Shown: positions 27,110-37,563, counted from the first letter of the stretch. The stretch is DNA of 64,000 nucleotides from Ureibacillus galli (GCF_014836845.1 NZ_JACSQA010000014.1:1-64000), one strand, 5' to 3'. Notes: generated by a model from the sequence alone, not told the origin. Program-made: numbers and translations.

Positions 27110-27186
27110 ATTGAATAAAATCGTTTATTAATAATATCATATTAATTTTTTAATCTTTTAAAAAGTCTTTTAACTTAAAAACATAG

Positions 27187-27215
27187 TTGACCAATAAGAT
27201 TAGTATGTTTATTAT
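27187..27215 (+). promoter_or_regulatory. Promoter of siroheme/sulfite reductase operon
   Basis: TTGACC (-35) and TATTAT (-10), each 5 of 6 to consensus, with a 17-bp spacer. It lies 58 bp before sumT. Confidence 0.7.
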
Positions 27216-27272
27216 TAAGATAATATTCACACTTTTTTGAAATGGAAAGTGTTTACGTGTGGAGGGTTCGTA

Positions 27273-28040
27273 ATGGGAAAAGTATATATTGTTGGAGCAG
27301 GACCAGGAAGTGTCGATTTAATTACTGTTAAAGGGTTGAAATGTATTCAACAAGCCGATGTCATTCTTTACGACCGTCTAGTGAATAAAGAACTATTGGA
27401 ATATGCAAAACCAAATGCAGAATTAATTTTCGTTGGTAAGTTACCAAAATTGCATGGTGTTATTCAAGAGCGGATTCATAAATTACTCGTTCAACATGCT
27501 AGCAAAGGGAAAATAGTAACCCGTTTAAAAGGCGGGGATCCATTTGTGTTTGGGCGAGGTGCAGAAGAAGCAGAAGTGTTAGTGGAAGCTGGTATCCCGT
27601 TTGAAATCGTACCAGGCATCACTTCGGGTGTTGCCGCACCGGCTTATGCTGGAATCCCAGTTACCCATCGTGATCTAGGGTCTAGTTTTGCTATCGTAAC
27701 GGGCCATATGCGTGAAGGAAAGGATGATTCCATTCAGTGGAAGGGTCTGGCAGAATCGGTTGATACCCTCGCAATTTATATGGGGGTTGGTAATTTACCC
27801 TATATTACGGAACAGCTTATGAAGTATAAGCGTAATCCACAAACACCTGTCGCATTAATTCATTGGGGAACAACAGAATTTCAAAAAACGATAACAGGAA
27901 CATTGGAAACGATTGTAGAAATTGCGAATAAAGAGGAAATTCAAAATCCTAGCATGATTATCGTTGGAGAAGTTGTAAAAATGCATGAAAAAATCGCCTG
28001 GTTTGAACAATCAAAACCTTTACATGAAGTATCGATTTAA
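27273..28040 (+). CDS. sumT: Uroporphyrinogen-III C-methyltransferase (SUMT)
   Basis: It methylates uroporphyrinogen III twice to precorrin-2, entering siroheme synthesis (255 residues). Signatures are VGAGPGSVDLITVKG at the N-terminus, RLKGGDPFVFGRG, and PGITSGVAAPAYAGIPVTHR. The frame extends to 27237, but GGAGGG 6 nt before ATG 27273 defines the start. First gene of the operon with sirB, yezD, cysJ, cysI and sirC. It lacks the fused uroporphyrinogen synthase or dehydrogenase domains seen in other bacteria. Confidence 0.95.
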   Translation: MGKVYIVGAGPGSVDLITVKGLKCIQQADVILYDRLVNKELLEYAKPNAELIFVGKLPKLHGVIQERIHKLLVQHASKGKIVTRLKGGDPFVFGRGAEEAEVLVEAGIPFEIVPGITSGVAAPAYAGIPVTHRDLGSSFAIVTGHMREGKDDSIQWKGLAESVDTLAIYMGVGNLPYITEQLMKYKRNPQTPVALIHWGTTEFQKTITGTLETIVEIANKEEIQNPSMIIVGEVVKMHEKIAWFEQSKPLHEVSI

Positions 28041-28057
28041 ACAAGGAGGGGATGATC

Positions 28058-28816
28058 ATGCAAGCTGTATTATATGTTGCCCATGGTAGCCGTGTAAAAG
28101 CCGGTATAGATGAAGCAATTGAATTTATAGAAACTGTAAAACCAAAAATTAATATAGCTATCCAAGAAATTTGTTTTCTAGAATTAGCTGCCCCTTCGAT
28201 TGTAGAGGGAGTTGAAGCATGTGTTGCGAAAGGAGCAACACACATTGCTGTCGTTCCAATTCTACTGTTAACTGCTAATCATGCCAAACAAGATATCCCC
28301 ATTGAAATAAACAAAGCAAAAGAACGATATCCCGATATCACCTTTACCTTTGGAAGACCTTTTGGAATACATGAAAAGTTGATAGAAAGCCTCCATGAAA
28401 GAGTGTTGGAAAAGGGGGCTAAAAATAATCGTGAGATTGATATTTTACTAATTGGACGTGGAAGCAGTGACCCAAGTGTGGAACTAGATCTCCGATTAAT
28501 TGCGGATACTCTTCAAAGCCGGTATCACTACTCAAAGGTGGATGTTTGTTTTTTATATGGTAAAGGGCCATCCTTTGAAAAAACATTAGAGCAATTAAAA
28601 AAGGAACGGCATAAACCAGTTTATATCGTACCGTATCTTTTATTTACCGGATTATTAAAAATAGGGATTCAAAAGAAAATTGAACAGCAAGGTTATTTAG
28701 CAAATCAAGTCGTATTATGTGACTGTTTAGGGTATGACGAAAACGTTCGACAAGTATTAATAGAGCGTGTTAAAGAAACAATATATTCATATAGGGAGAG
28801 TGTCTCGAATGGATAA
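28058..28816 (+). CDS. sirB: Sirohydrochlorin ferrochelatase (SirB/CbiX)
   Basis: It inserts Fe2+ into sirohydrochlorin to form siroheme. The 252-residue protein has two CbiX halves. The first half keeps the active residues His9 (VAHGSR), Glu42 and His75 (TANHAKQDI); the second half has RGSSDPS in place. The ATG at 28052 touches GGAGGGG, so ATG 28058 with 6-7 nt spacing is preferred. Lies 17 nt after sumT. Confidence 0.93.
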   Translation: MQAVLYVAHGSRVKAGIDEAIEFIETVKPKINIAIQEICFLELAAPSIVEGVEACVAKGATHIAVVPILLLTANHAKQDIPIEINKAKERYPDITFTFGRPFGIHEKLIESLHERVLEKGAKNNREIDILLIGRGSSDPSVELDLRLIADTLQSRYHYSKVDVCFLYGKGPSFEKTLEQLKKERHKPVYIVPYLLFTGLLKIGIQKKIEQQGYLANQVVLCDCLGYDENVRQVLIERVKETIYSYRESVSNG

Positions 28817-28955
28817 AAAACAGGCGAATTTTGAGCAAGCAATTGAGAATATAAAAAAAATGCTAACGACAATGAATTACGGTTCTATTACATTAATTGT
28901 TCAAGACAATACAATTGTTCAAATCGAAAAAAATGAAAAAATCCGATTAAAATAA
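28809..28955 (+). CDS. yezD: YezD family small protein (DUF2292)
   Basis: A 48-residue protein matching the YezD/DUF2292 family: an N-terminal helix FEQAIENIKKML, then NYGSITLIVQDNTIVQIEK and EKIRLK. Function is unknown, but family members recur beside sulfur assimilation genes. It overlaps the sirB end by 8 nt and precedes cysJ by 23 nt, so it is translated within the operon. A longer frame back to 28767 lacks a ribosome binding site. Confidence 0.85.
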   Translation: MDKKQANFEQAIENIKKMLTTMNYGSITLIVQDNTIVQIEKNEKIRLK

Positions 28956-28978
28956 TTAAGCAAAGAGGTGTGTCGTAA

Positions 28979-30796
28979 GTGAAGTTAGAAGTAACCAATA
29001 GCCCTTTTACCGAACAACAAGTGAAGCAATTAAATGAAGTTTTAGCGAATTTATCACACAACCAAAAAGTATGGTTAACTGGATATTTAAGCGCAGTCGT
29101 ATCAGTGCAAGCTGGTGAAGTTGCAACTGAAGGAAATCAAGCAGTCCCTAATAGTGCTGTTATATCTACTCCTGCTAACGTGAAGAAACATATTACAATT
29201 CTATATGCATCACAAACAGGTAATGCGGGTGGGTTAGCGAAAAAATTTGGAGAACAATTACAACAAGCTGGTTTTGATGTAAACGTTTCTTCTATGAGTG
29301 ACTTTAAAACAAACGCATTAAAAAAAGTTGATCATTTACTTGTCATTGCAAGTACCCATGGGGAAGGGGAGCCGCCGGATAATGCTATCATGTTCCATCG
29401 TTTCTTATTTGGAAATCGTGCCCCTAAATTGGAGCATGTGAAATTTGCTGTGTTGTCATTAGGGGATAGCTCCTATGAATTTTTCTGCAAAACAGGAAAA
29501 GATTTCGATGAGCAGTTAGAAAAGCTCGGTGCTAAAAGATTCGTTGAGCGGGTGGATTGTGATCTAGAGTATGATGAGCCAGCTGCAAAATGGTTTGATA
29601 AAGTAAAAGCGAAATTGCAAGAGGGAGAAATCAGTGAGCAAACAGTACAAGAAGCGGCTCCTACAGTGCTCGCAACAACTACTGAATATTCTCGTAAAAA
29701 TCCATATACGGCGGAAGTATTAGAGAAAATTAATTTAAACGGTCGTGGGTCGAACAAAGAAACGATTCATTTGGAAATATCCCTTGAAAATTCAGGTATC
29801 ACTTTTGAACCGGGTGATAGTTTAGCCATCTTCCCGACGAACAATGAAAACTTGGTTGATTCATTACTTACTGCGTTACATTTTAATCCAGATACGAAAG
29901 TAACAGTGGATGACAAAACAATTTCATTAAAAGAAGCGTTAACAGATATTCTTGAAATTACAGTGCTTTCAAAGCCGGTAATGCAAAAAATTGGGGACTT
30001 TACAGTCAACGAAAAATTCCATGGGTTACTTGCTAATCGAGACTTATTTAAACAGTATACACATGGCCGTGATTTATTAGATGTTGTCCAAACATTCGGA
30101 CCATTTAGTTGGGACGAACAAAGTTTTGTGAACCTATTAAGAAAAATACCTGCAAGACAATATTCTATTTCCAGCAGTTTAGCGGCATATCCAGATGAAG
30201 TCCATGTCACAATCGGTACAGTTCGCTATGAAGTAGATGGTAGACAGCGATTAGGAGTTTGTTCAACGCAAGTAGCAGATCGTTTAGAAATCGGTGATAA
30301 AGTACGTGTTTATGTCCAACGTAATCCGAACTTTAAATTACCTTCAGATGATACACCTATTATTATGGTAGGTCCTGGCACAGGCGTTGCACCGTTCCGT
30401 TCCTTTATTCAAGAAAGGGAAGAGCGGGGAGCTGAAGGGAAAAACTGGTTATTCTTTGGCGATCAGCATTTCACGACAGACTTTTTATACCAAACTGAAT
30501 GGCAAAGCTGGTTAAAATCGGGCGTATTAACGAAATTAGATGTTGCCTTTTCTCGGGATAAAGCTGAAAAAGTGTATGTACAACATAAAATGCAAAAACA
30601 TGCGGCAGAAATATATGATTGGTTAGAGCAAGGAGCAGTTTTCTACGTATGTGGGGATAAAAACTCAATGGCTGTGGATGTTCATAATACATTGCTACAT
30701 ATCATTGCGGAACAAGGAAATAAAACAGAAGAAGAAGCAAAAGCGTATTTAGACAATTTACGAAAAGAAAAACGTTATCAACGGGATGTATACTAA
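28979..30796 (+). CDS. cysJ: Sulfite reductase [NADPH] flavoprotein alpha subunit
   Basis: The electron-transfer subunit that passes electrons from NADPH through FAD and FMN to CysI (605 residues). The N-terminal part up to about 65 is helical linker. The flavodoxin domain begins at [17 protein letters not shown] and includes [12 protein letters not shown]. The FAD-binding region has RQYSISSS, and the NADPH-binding region has [16 protein letters not shown] and [11 protein letters not shown]. It ends RYQRDVY, the classic C-terminus of the family. Start GTG after AGAGGTG. Overlap-free, 13 nt before cysI. Confidence 0.96.
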   Translation: MKLEVTNSPFTEQQVKQLNEVLANLSHNQKVWLTGYLSAVVSVQAGEVATEGNQAVPNSAVISTPANVKKHITILYASQTGNAGGLAKKFGEQLQQAGFDVNVSSMSDFKTNALKKVDHLLVIASTHGEGEPPDNAIMFHRFLFGNRAPKLEHVKFAVLSLGDSSYEFFCKTGKDFDEQLEKLGAKRFVERVDCDLEYDEPAAKWFDKVKAKLQEGEISEQTVQEAAPTVLATTTEYSRKNPYTAEVLEKINLNGRGSNKETIHLEISLENSGITFEPGDSLAIFPTNNENLVDSLLTALHFNPDTKVTVDDKTISLKEALTDILEITVLSKPVMQKIGDFTVNEKFHGLLANRDLFKQYTHGRDLLDVVQTFGPFSWDEQSFVNLLRKIPARQYSISSSLAAYPDEVHVTIGTVRYEVDGRQRLGVCSTQVADRLEIGDKVRVYVQRNPNFKLPSDDTPIIMVGPGTGVAPFRSFIQEREERGAEGKNWLFFGDQHFTTDFLYQTEWQSWLKSGVLTKLDVAFSRDKAEKVYVQHKMQKHAAEIYDWLEQGAVFYVCGDKNSMAVDVHNTLLHIIAEQGNKTEEEAKAYLDNLRKEKRYQRDVY

Positions 30797-30809
30797 GGGG
30801 GAAGTACGC

Positions 30810-32531
30810 ATGGTAGAAAAAATAGTATTACCGCCTCAAGAAGGTAAACCAAGTGATGTGGAAGAAATAAAAGCTGAAAGTAATTATTTACGCGGTACAT
30901 TGGCGGAATCGATGGAAGATGAACTAAGTGCAGGAATTTCAGATTGGGATAACCGTTTAATGAAGTTCCATGGAAGTTATTTGCAAGATGATCGGGATGT
31001 TCGTCAGGAACGGGAACGACAAAAGCTTGAACCTGCTTATCAATTTATGGTTCGTGTTCGTATGCCAGGTGGTGTTGCAACGCCGACCCAATGGTTAAAA
31101 TTAGATGAATTATCAGACCGTTATGGCAATCAATCCTTTAAAATTACAACTCGCCAAACAGTTCAATTTCACGGTATTTTAAAATGGAATATGAAAAAAC
31201 ATATGCAAGAATTGAATAGTGTTTTATTTGATACGTATGCTGCATGTGGGGATGTAAACCGAAATGTTATGTGTAATGCAAATCCTTATCAATCCAAATT
31301 GCATCAAGAAATTTTTGAATTATCTTCAAAAATTAGTGAGCATTTATTACCACGTTCCAATGCATATTATGAAATCTGGTTAGATAAAGAAAAAATTGTA
31401 GATACCCAAGAAGAACAGGAACCAATTTATGGGGCACTTTACTTACCTCGTAAATTTAAAATTGCCATTGCCATTCCACCGGCAAATGATGTGGATGTAT
31501 TTTCACAAGATATCGGTTTAATTGCCGTCGTAGAAAATGATGAGTTAATCGGTTTTAATGTCGCCATTGGTGGTGGTATGGGAATGACCCATGGAGATAC
31601 AGCAACGTATCCACAACTAAGCCGTTTAATCGGTTATATCCCAAAGGATAAAGTTGTCGATGCATGTGAAAAAATAATGACGGTACAACGGGATTATGGA
31701 AATCGTTCCGTTCGTAAATATGCACGATTTAAATATACAGTTGACCGATTAGGGTTAGAAAATGTAAAAAAAGAGATTGAGAATCGATTAGGTTATGAGT
31801 TTGAAGAAGAAAGACCATATACTTTTGAACATACGGGCGATCGTTTTGGCTGGATTAAAGGTGAAGATGGAAAATATCATTTTACGTTATTTATCCAAAA
31901 TGGCCGTGTGAAAGATTTTGATAACTATCCATTAAAAACAGCGTTACGTGAAATCGCCCAAATCCATAAAGGAGAGTTCCGTTTTACTGGTAATCAAAAT
32001 GTAGTTATTGCAAATGTTGGACCGAGAGCGAAAAAGGCAATCGATGAAATTATTGAAAAATACCATTTAACTGATAGTGATAAGTATTCGGCATTACGTC
32101 GAAATTCCATTGCTTGTGTAGCTTTACCAACATGTGGTTTAGCGATGGCTGAAGCAGAACGTTATTTACCTTCTTTAATTGAAAAAATTGAAACAATTCT
32201 TGATGAAAGCGGCTTGCATGAACAAGATATTACCATTCGTATGTCTGGCTGTCCTAATGGTTGTTCTCGAGCTGCAATGGGTGAAATTGGCTTTATCGGG
32301 AAAGGCCCAGGTAAGTATAATCTTTACTTAGGTGCGAGCCATACAGGTTCCAGATTAAATAAAATGTATAAAGAAAATATTGGGGAAGAGGAAATTTTAG
32401 CAACTCTTCGACCTATTATCGAACATTATGCGAAAGAACGTTTAACGGGAGAACATTTTGGTGATTTCGTTATTCGTGCAGGATATGTAGAAGCTGTAAC
32501 GGATGGTCGTCAATTCCATAATCAAGTTTAA
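30810..32531 (+). CDS. cysI: Sulfite reductase hemoprotein beta subunit
   Basis: It reduces sulfite to sulfide with a siroheme and a [4Fe-4S] cluster (573 residues). Visible are [10 protein letters not shown] near 125, the two-repeat ferredoxin-like structure, and the cluster cysteines in [13 protein letters not shown] and [10 protein letters not shown]. The open frame starts at 30786, inside cysJ, but AAGGGGGAAG before ATG 30810 sets the start. An intrinsic terminator follows it, before sirC. Confidence 0.97.
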   Translation: MVEKIVLPPQEGKPSDVEEIKAESNYLRGTLAESMEDELSAGISDWDNRLMKFHGSYLQDDRDVRQERERQKLEPAYQFMVRVRMPGGVATPTQWLKLDELSDRYGNQSFKITTRQTVQFHGILKWNMKKHMQELNSVLFDTYAACGDVNRNVMCNANPYQSKLHQEIFELSSKISEHLLPRSNAYYEIWLDKEKIVDTQEEQEPIYGALYLPRKFKIAIAIPPANDVDVFSQDIGLIAVVENDELIGFNVAIGGGMGMTHGDTATYPQLSRLIGYIPKDKVVDACEKIMTVQRDYGNRSVRKYARFKYTVDRLGLENVKKEIENRLGYEFEEERPYTFEHTGDRFGWIKGEDGKYHFTLFIQNGRVKDFDNYPLKTALREIAQIHKGEFRFTGNQNVVIANVGPRAKKAIDEIIEKYHLTDSDKYSALRRNSIACVALPTCGLAMAEAERYLPSLIEKIETILDESGLHEQDITIRMSGCPNGCSRAAMGEIGFIGKGPGKYNLYLGASHTGSRLNKMYKENIGEEEILATLRPIIEHYAKERLTGEHFGDFVIRAGYVEAVTDGRQFHNQV

Positions 32532-32536
32532 AAGTG

Positions 32537-32569
32537 AAGATAGGTTGCTTGTTTGCAACCTATCTTTTT
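32537..32569 (+). terminator. Intrinsic terminator between cysI and sirC
   Basis: A 12-bp perfect stem (32537-32548 with 32555-32566), a 6-nt loop and a T-run, inside a same-strand gene cluster. It probably reduces sirC transcription relative to cysI. Confidence 0.85.
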
Positions 32570-32587
32570 CTATAAAGGGGAGATTTT

Positions 32588-33187
32588 ATGTATCCAATTA
32601 TGGTGAATTTAGAAAATAAGCAAGTCGTAATCATTGGTGGTGGGAAAGTTGCGACTCAAAAAACGGAGAAACTATTGCAGCAAAAAGCGAAAATAGTTGT
32701 GATTAGTCCAGAAATTACGGATAAGTTAAATACATACGCTGTAAATGGTGAAATCGAGTGGGTAAAACGTCCTTTTAAAGAAGGGGATACAGAAAACGCT
32801 TTTTTAGTTATTGCAGCAACGAATGAACATCATGTAAATGAACAAGTGAAGGATGGTTGCTTGGACAACCAACTTATTAATGTGGTAGATTCTCCTATCG
32901 ATAGCAATTTTTTTAATATGGCATATTTAGACCATGGGATGTTAAAAATTGCGATTTCGACAGAAGGAGCGAGTCCTCTATTAGCAAAACAGATCAAGCA
33001 AGATATAATGAGTTTTTTAGATGATAGTTATGATGATTATTTACTTTTCCTCCAAAAGGCACGCCAAAAAATTAAAACAAACGTTTTGGATGAAAAAAGA
33101 AAATTATTTTTATTACATGAACTATTGCAAGACCGTTTCCGTAAAAATGAAGTGGAAAGGGAATTATTCCTTGAAAATTTATTTTAA
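32588..33187 (+). CDS. sirC: Precorrin-2 dehydrogenase (SirC type)
   Basis: An NAD-dependent dehydrogenase converting precorrin-2 to sirohydrochlorin (199 residues). It has the Rossmann motif VIIGGGKVATQKTEKLL and the catalytic region VVDSPIDSNFFNMA followed by STEGASPLLAKQIK. Some members also chelate iron, but SirB supplies that here. It is the last gene of the siroheme group, set apart from cysI by a terminator and 56 bp. It is somewhat longer than B. subtilis YlnF. Confidence 0.92.
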   Translation: MYPIMVNLENKQVVIIGGGKVATQKTEKLLQQKAKIVVISPEITDKLNTYAVNGEIEWVKRPFKEGDTENAFLVIAATNEHHVNEQVKDGCLDNQLINVVDSPIDSNFFNMAYLDHGMLKIAISTEGASPLLAKQIKQDIMSFLDDSYDDYLLFLQKARQKIKTNVLDEKRKLFLLHELLQDRFRKNEVERELFLENLF

Positions 33188-33220
33188 ATTCAGGTAAAAT
33201 TTTCCTGATGGAAAAATAAT

Positions 33221-33258
33221 AAAAAAGTACAATCCAGTTCAACTGGATTGTACTTTTT
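33221..33258. terminator. Bidirectional terminator between sirC and ytfP
   Basis: A perfect 18-bp inverted repeat (33222-33239 with 33241-33258), A-rich on one side and T-rich on the other, between convergent genes. Confidence 0.92.
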
Positions 33259-33269
33259 GCTTTGAGTGT

Positions 33270-34526
33270 TTATTCAAATGAACCGGCACTCATTCCAGCG
33301 ATCCTTCCGGTAACCAGAGCGCTCGTAATGTTGTATCCACCGGTGTAACCGTGAATATCTAAAATTTCACCACAGAAAAATAAACCTTTTTTCATTTTGG
33401 AAGCCATAGTTTTTGGTTCAATTTCCTTAACTGAAACACCGCCACCAGTGACAAAGGCTTTTTCCAATGGTAAAGTACCATGTACATCCATTGTAAAACT
33501 AACAAGCTCCCGTGCCAGCTCGCGAATTTTTTCTTGGGAAATTTCTGCTGCTGTTTTGGATGGATCTATGGCAACCCGCTCCATTAAAAATAATAACCAT
33601 CTTTCAGGAGCAACGGATTTCCAACTATTTTTCACTGCCTTTTTTGGGTCTTCCTTAGAAAGTTTGTTCAAATATTGTAGGCATGTTTCTTCGTTATAAT
33701 TTGTTAACGTTTGAATTCGAAGTTTCACAGGAGCATGGCCATTTTTCTTACGTTCTTTTACAATAAATTGGCTACACCGTAATATGGCAGGACCGCTCAC
33801 ACCAAAGTGGGTAAATAGCATGTCCATTTGATGTGTCACAATCGGTTTTCCTTTTTTATTTAATACGGATACAGCAACGTCCCGTAAAGCTAAACCTTGT
33901 AACTGTCTAGATTGAATAAAAGGTTCATTGGATTTTACAGGAACTTCAGTAGGGTAAAGTTCGGTAACTGTATGACCTGCCCGTTCTGCCCAAGGATAGC
34001 CATCTCCCGTTGATCCTGTTTGAGGAACAGCTTTACCGCCGACAGCAACTACGACTGTTTTTGATAAAAGTTCAGTTCCATCCGTTAAACGAACACCTAA
34101 AATTTTTTCATCATCCATTAATAATTTACTGACTGCTGTTTGAAGCCGAATTTCAACGTGGAGCTTCTTTAGCTCGTTAACGAGGGCATCCACTACGTCT
34201 TGAGCCCGGTTTGATACAGGAAACATCCGACCATGGTCCTCTTCTTTTAAATGGACACCAAATCCTTCAAAAAATTCAATAATATTTTCATTATTATAAA
34301 CGGTAAATGGACTATATAAAAAGCGACCATTTCCGGGAATATGTTGTATAATTTCATCTACGGATAATCGATTCGTTACATTACATCGTCCACCGCCTGA
34401 AATTGCAAGTTTTTTTCCAAGTTTGTTTCCTTTTTCAATTAATAGTACTTTTTTATGTTGTTCACCAGCAGCAATTGCCGCCATCAATCCCGATGGACCG
34501 CCACCAATTACGATTACATCAAACAT
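33270..34526 (-). CDS. ytfP: NAD(P)/FAD-dependent oxidoreductase YtfP (HI0933 family)
   Basis: A 418-residue HI0933/BaiN-like flavoprotein. The N-terminal dinucleotide motif is [19 protein letters not shown], followed by [21 protein letters not shown], a family hallmark. At the end [19 protein letters not shown] closes the FAD site. Physiological substrate is unknown. The frame starts at 34547, but ATG 34526 has an AAAGTGAG element at the right distance and gives the expected N-terminus. It diverges from murJ. Confidence 0.88.
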   Translation of the reverse strand: MFDVIVIGGGPSGLMAAIAAGEQHKKVLLIEKGNKLGKKLAISGGGRCNVTNRLSVDEIIQHIPGNGRFLYSPFTVYNNENIIEFFEGFGVHLKEEDHGRMFPVSNRAQDVVDALVNELKKLHVEIRLQTAVSKLLMDDEKILGVRLTDGTELLSKTVVVAVGGKAVPQTGSTGDGYPWAERAGHTVTELYPTEVPVKSNEPFIQSRQLQGLALRDVAVSVLNKKGKPIVTHQMDMLFTHFGVSGPAILRCSQFIVKERKKNGHAPVKLRIQTLTNYNEETCLQYLNKLSKEDPKKAVKNSWKSVAPERWLLFLMERVAIDPSKTAAEISQEKIRELARELVSFTMDVHGTLPLEKAFVTGGGVSVKEIEPKTMASKMKKGLFFCGEILDIHGYTGGYNITSALVTGRIAGMSAGSFE

Positions 34527-34685
34527 AGTTCGTCTCACTTTCTTCATTTAATTGTTCGTTTTTGTTCATTTCAATAGCTTACTCTACACATTATACATAA
34601 TTATGGAGAAACTATTTGAGTTAATCGACTTTCACATGTAAACTAACATGTAGATTCGTTTTCGAAACAATATTTGTTTGAAATC

Positions 34686-34714
34686 GTCGACTATTTCAGT
34701 CGACTTTTATTTTT
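34686..34714 (+). terminator. Hairpin with T-rich tail before murJ
   Basis: A 7-bp perfect stem GTCGACT (34686-34692) with AGTCGAC (34698-34704), then TTTTATTTTT. No plus-strand gene lies upstream in this divergent region, so it may be a leader attenuator of murJ or a stray terminator. Confidence 0.4.
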
Positions 34715-34767
34715 CAAATATATACATACTTTATTCTTATTAATTTCATAAAGATTGGAATGTTTTT

Positions 34768-36378
34768 ATGTCTTCATTAATGAAAGGTACTGCGATTTTA
34801 ACAATCGGCTTGTTTTTATCGAAAGTCCTTGGTTTAGTTTATGTTTTCCCGTTCTATTCCATTGTTGGCGAAGAAAATATTGGATTATACCAATACGCCT
34901 ATATACCTTATAACATTATGCTTTCTATTGCGATATCAGGTCTACCGATTGCGGTTTCAAAATTTGTTTCTAAATATAATGCAATAGGAGATTATGAAGC
35001 AGGTAGAAGACTTTTTAAATCTGGATTTTCTGTCATGCTCATTACAGGAGTTGTGTCATTTATTTTCCTCAATTTGTTAGCAAATCCGATAGCGAATATC
35101 GTTATAGAGGATGATGAACAAATTTATTCTGTTGAACAAATTGCGTCCGTTATTCGTTGGGTTAGTTACGCATTACTAGCAGTACCGATTATGAGTTTAA
35201 TAAGAGGATTTTTCCAAGGATATAATCATTACATGCCTACTTCGGTTTCCCAATTAGTTGAGCAAATCGTACGTATTATTGTTTTACTAGGCGGTTCGTT
35301 TATCGTCGTCGTACTATTGGATGGAAAAACGGAAACTGCCATTAAGTTTGCTGTATTTGCAGCGTTTGTTGGTGCTCTAGGTGGTTTAGTTGTTTTATAT
35401 TTCTATTGGAAAAAATTAAAACCAGAAATGAATACCCTTTTACTTAGTAATGTTTCTTCTGGAGAACTTTCGTATAAAGATATATACAAAGAAATTATTC
35501 AATACTCGATTCCAATTGTGTTCGTAGGAATGTCCAACTCCTTATTCCAATTACTCGATATGTTAACTTTTAATAGTGCGATGATTTCCATTGGTTTAGC
35601 AAAAGTGACAGATACGTATTTAACCATGTTGAATTTCACAACGCAAAAAATTGTCATTATTCCCGTGATGCTTGCGACAGGTTTTTCAATGGCTTTAATT
35701 CCGACGATTACGAAACACTTTACTTTAGGGGAATATGGAGTCCTCCATCATTCGATGGACAAAACGTATCAAATTTTATTATTTATAACGGTACCAGCAA
35801 GTTTCGGAATTGCGGTTTTAGCGCCAGATATATACCATGTACTTTATGAACAAAGCGAAATGGGAGCTGAAGTTTTAGCTCACTATGCACCATTGGCTAT
35901 TCTTTTTGCACTGTTCTCTGTAACAGCTGCTATTCTACAAGGAATCGATTATCAAAAATGGATTATTTTTAGTTTATTAACTGGATTATTAATAAAACTT
36001 ATGCTCAATACACCGCTTATTAAAGTGATGGAAGTAGATGGCGCGATACTTGCTACGGCGATTGGATATATTGTAACAATTATAATTAACATCGCTGTTA
36101 TTCATAAAGTTTTACATTATCGCTCGAAAGTCGTATTTAGAAGAACATTGTTAATTAGTATTTTAACGTTTATTATGTGCGTTGCCGTCATCGCTACAAA
36201 TAAATTATTATATATCATTGCAGAACCGTCTAATAAAGGAATAACAGCTCTTTATTTACTTATTTGTGTTGGCGTCGGAGTTATTATTTATGGATATGCT
36301 TCCTTCCGATTAGGACTTGCACAAAAACTTTTAGGCGAACGATTTGCCAAATTAGGCAATAAACTTGGATTTAAATAG
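34768..36378 (+). CDS. murJ: Lipid II flippase MurJ (YtgP)
   Basis: A 536-residue MOP-superfamily membrane protein of the MurJ/SpoVB group with about 14 hydrophobic helices. The start MSSLMKGTAILTIGLFLSK and the segment ENIGLYQYAYIPYNIML are typical of YtgP. B. subtilis YtgP is the MurJ that flips lipid II across the membrane for peptidoglycan synthesis. SpoVB-type paralogues are sporulation-specific; gene context beside ytfP and the pseudouridine synthase favours YtgP. The ribosome binding site is weak (TTGGAATG). Confidence 0.88.
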   Translation: MSSLMKGTAILTIGLFLSKVLGLVYVFPFYSIVGEENIGLYQYAYIPYNIMLSIAISGLPIAVSKFVSKYNAIGDYEAGRRLFKSGFSVMLITGVVSFIFLNLLANPIANIVIEDDEQIYSVEQIASVIRWVSYALLAVPIMSLIRGFFQGYNHYMPTSVSQLVEQIVRIIVLLGGSFIVVVLLDGKTETAIKFAVFAAFVGALGGLVVLYFYWKKLKPEMNTLLLSNVSSGELSYKDIYKEIIQYSIPIVFVGMSNSLFQLLDMLTFNSAMISIGLAKVTDTYLTMLNFTTQKIVIIPVMLATGFSMALIPTITKHFTLGEYGVLHHSMDKTYQILLFITVPASFGIAVLAPDIYHVLYEQSEMGAEVLAHYAPLAILFALFSVTAAILQGIDYQKWIIFSLLTGLLIKLMLNTPLIKVMEVDGAILATAIGYIVTIIINIAVIHKVLHYRSKVVFRRTLLISILTFIMCVAVIATNKLLYIIAEPSNKGITALYLLICVGVGVIIYGYASFRLGLAQKLLGERFAKLGNKLGFK

Positions 36379-36392
36379 GGGGAGTCTCTCTT

Positions 36393-37118
36393 TTGCGATT
36401 AGATAAATTATTATCCAATATGGGGTTTGGTACTCGAAAAGAAGTGAAACAACTGTTGAAACAAAAGGTTGTAACGGTTGATGGGGTAACAGTGAAGGAT
36501 GCTTCGATGCATGTGGATCCAGATAGTCAGGACGTTAGTGTTTATGGAGAACGGGTTCAATACACTGAATTCATTTATATTATGATGAATAAGCCTCCAG
36601 GAGTCATTTCAGCTACTGAAGATATAGTTGAAAAAACGGTAATTGATTTATTAGATCCTTTAGCTCGTCATTTTAAGCCATTTCCAGTAGGAAGATTGGA
36701 TAAGGATACGGAAGGATTGCTTTTAATTACAAACGATGGTCAATTGGCACATAATTTACTATCACCGAAAAAACATGTCCCGAAAACCTATTATGCGAAA
36801 ATTGATGGGGTTGTTACTGAGGAAGATATCGAAGCCTTTCAACAAGGAGTTGAATTGGATGATGGCTATGTAACAAAACCTGGGAAACTTGTTATCCTTT
36901 CATCTGGTGAAAAATCAGAGATTGAACTAACAATCCAAGAAGGGAAGTTCCATCAAGTAAAAAGAATGTTTGAATCTGTTGGAAAGAAAGTAACCTATTT
37001 AAAACGATTATCGATGGGAAGTTTAAAACTTGATGAACAATTAAAACTAGGGGAATATCGGGAGTTATCGGAAAATGAATTGGTAACATTAATCAATTCA
37101 TCTCAAGTTACACAATGA
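36393..37118 (+). CDS. ytzG: 16S rRNA pseudouridine synthase, RsuA family
   Basis: A 241-residue RsuA/RluB/E/F-type pseudouridine synthase. An S4 RNA-binding domain covers about 1-50 (MRLDKLLSNMGFGTRKEV). The catalytic motif GRLDKDTEGLLL carries Asp103. Start is TTG 36393, 9 nt after AGGGGGA, only 14 bp after murJ, so they are co-transcribed. It corresponds to YtzG in B. subtilis by position. The exact target uridine is expected in 16S rRNA but cannot be proved here. Confidence 0.9.
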   Translation: MRLDKLLSNMGFGTRKEVKQLLKQKVVTVDGVTVKDASMHVDPDSQDVSVYGERVQYTEFIYIMMNKPPGVISATEDIVEKTVIDLLDPLARHFKPFPVGRLDKDTEGLLLITNDGQLAHNLLSPKKHVPKTYYAKIDGVVTEEDIEAFQQGVELDDGYVTKPGKLVILSSGEKSEIELTIQEGKFHQVKRMFESVGKKVTYLKRLSMGSLKLDEQLKLGEYRELSENELVTLINSSQVTQ

Positions 37119-37200
37119 TAGATGAATAAGTTTCTCTTGTTCTATGAATGATTCCTTCAAATGATGATAAGACTTATTCATAGAGACGAATGAATAGAAA

Positions 37201-37236
37201 AAAAGAATGACCCCGACGACAGGTCATTCTTTTTTC
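37201..37236 (+). terminator. Terminator after pseudouridine synthase gene
   Basis: A 12-bp stem (37201-37212 with 37222-37233) and a T-run. Confidence 0.88.
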
Positions 37237-37335
37237 TTTATCTATATAACGAAGTCTAGCAACATTGTTCACTAAGCTTAATGTATGTTTAAGCAAACTT
37301 TCCTCATAGAATTGAGGTTTTTTGTTGCATTGTAT

Positions 37336-37563
37336 CTAAGATGTTAATTTTACTTTTTTCTTCGTCGTTGTCCATTTACCCCGACTTGGACTTTCGACCA
37401 AATCATTAAAGGCTAACACATTCAAATCTCTTTGAATGGTGCGAGGAGTGATATTGAACTCTTCGACTAAATCCTGTGTAGATACCGTCCCCTTATCAAG
37501 GATGAACATATACACGTCTTTAATACGATTAAGCATTCTGTCAGTAGTTGGTTTCATAATCAT
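37336..37563 (-). CDS. ytzE: Small DeoR-type HTH protein YtzE
   Basis: A 75-residue protein consisting almost only of a DeoR-type winged helix: RIKDVYMFILDKGTVSTQDL, then FNITPRTIQRDLNVLAFNDL, and a basic wing SPSRGKWTTTKKK. It lacks the C-terminal sugar-phosphate sensor domain of full DeoR regulators. Targets are unknown. The start ATG 37563 has AAGGAGTGG ahead; ATG 37557 is also possible. B. subtilis ytzE has the same position. Confidence 0.85.
   Translation of the reverse strand: MIMKPTTDRMLNRIKDVYMFILDKGTVSTQDLVEEFNITPRTIQRDLNVLAFNDLVESPSRGKWTTTKKKVKLTS

Noticed and set aside
29767-30210. 147-codon frame antisense to cysJ
   Set aside because: Shadow of the FAD domain of cysJ with no ribosome binding site.
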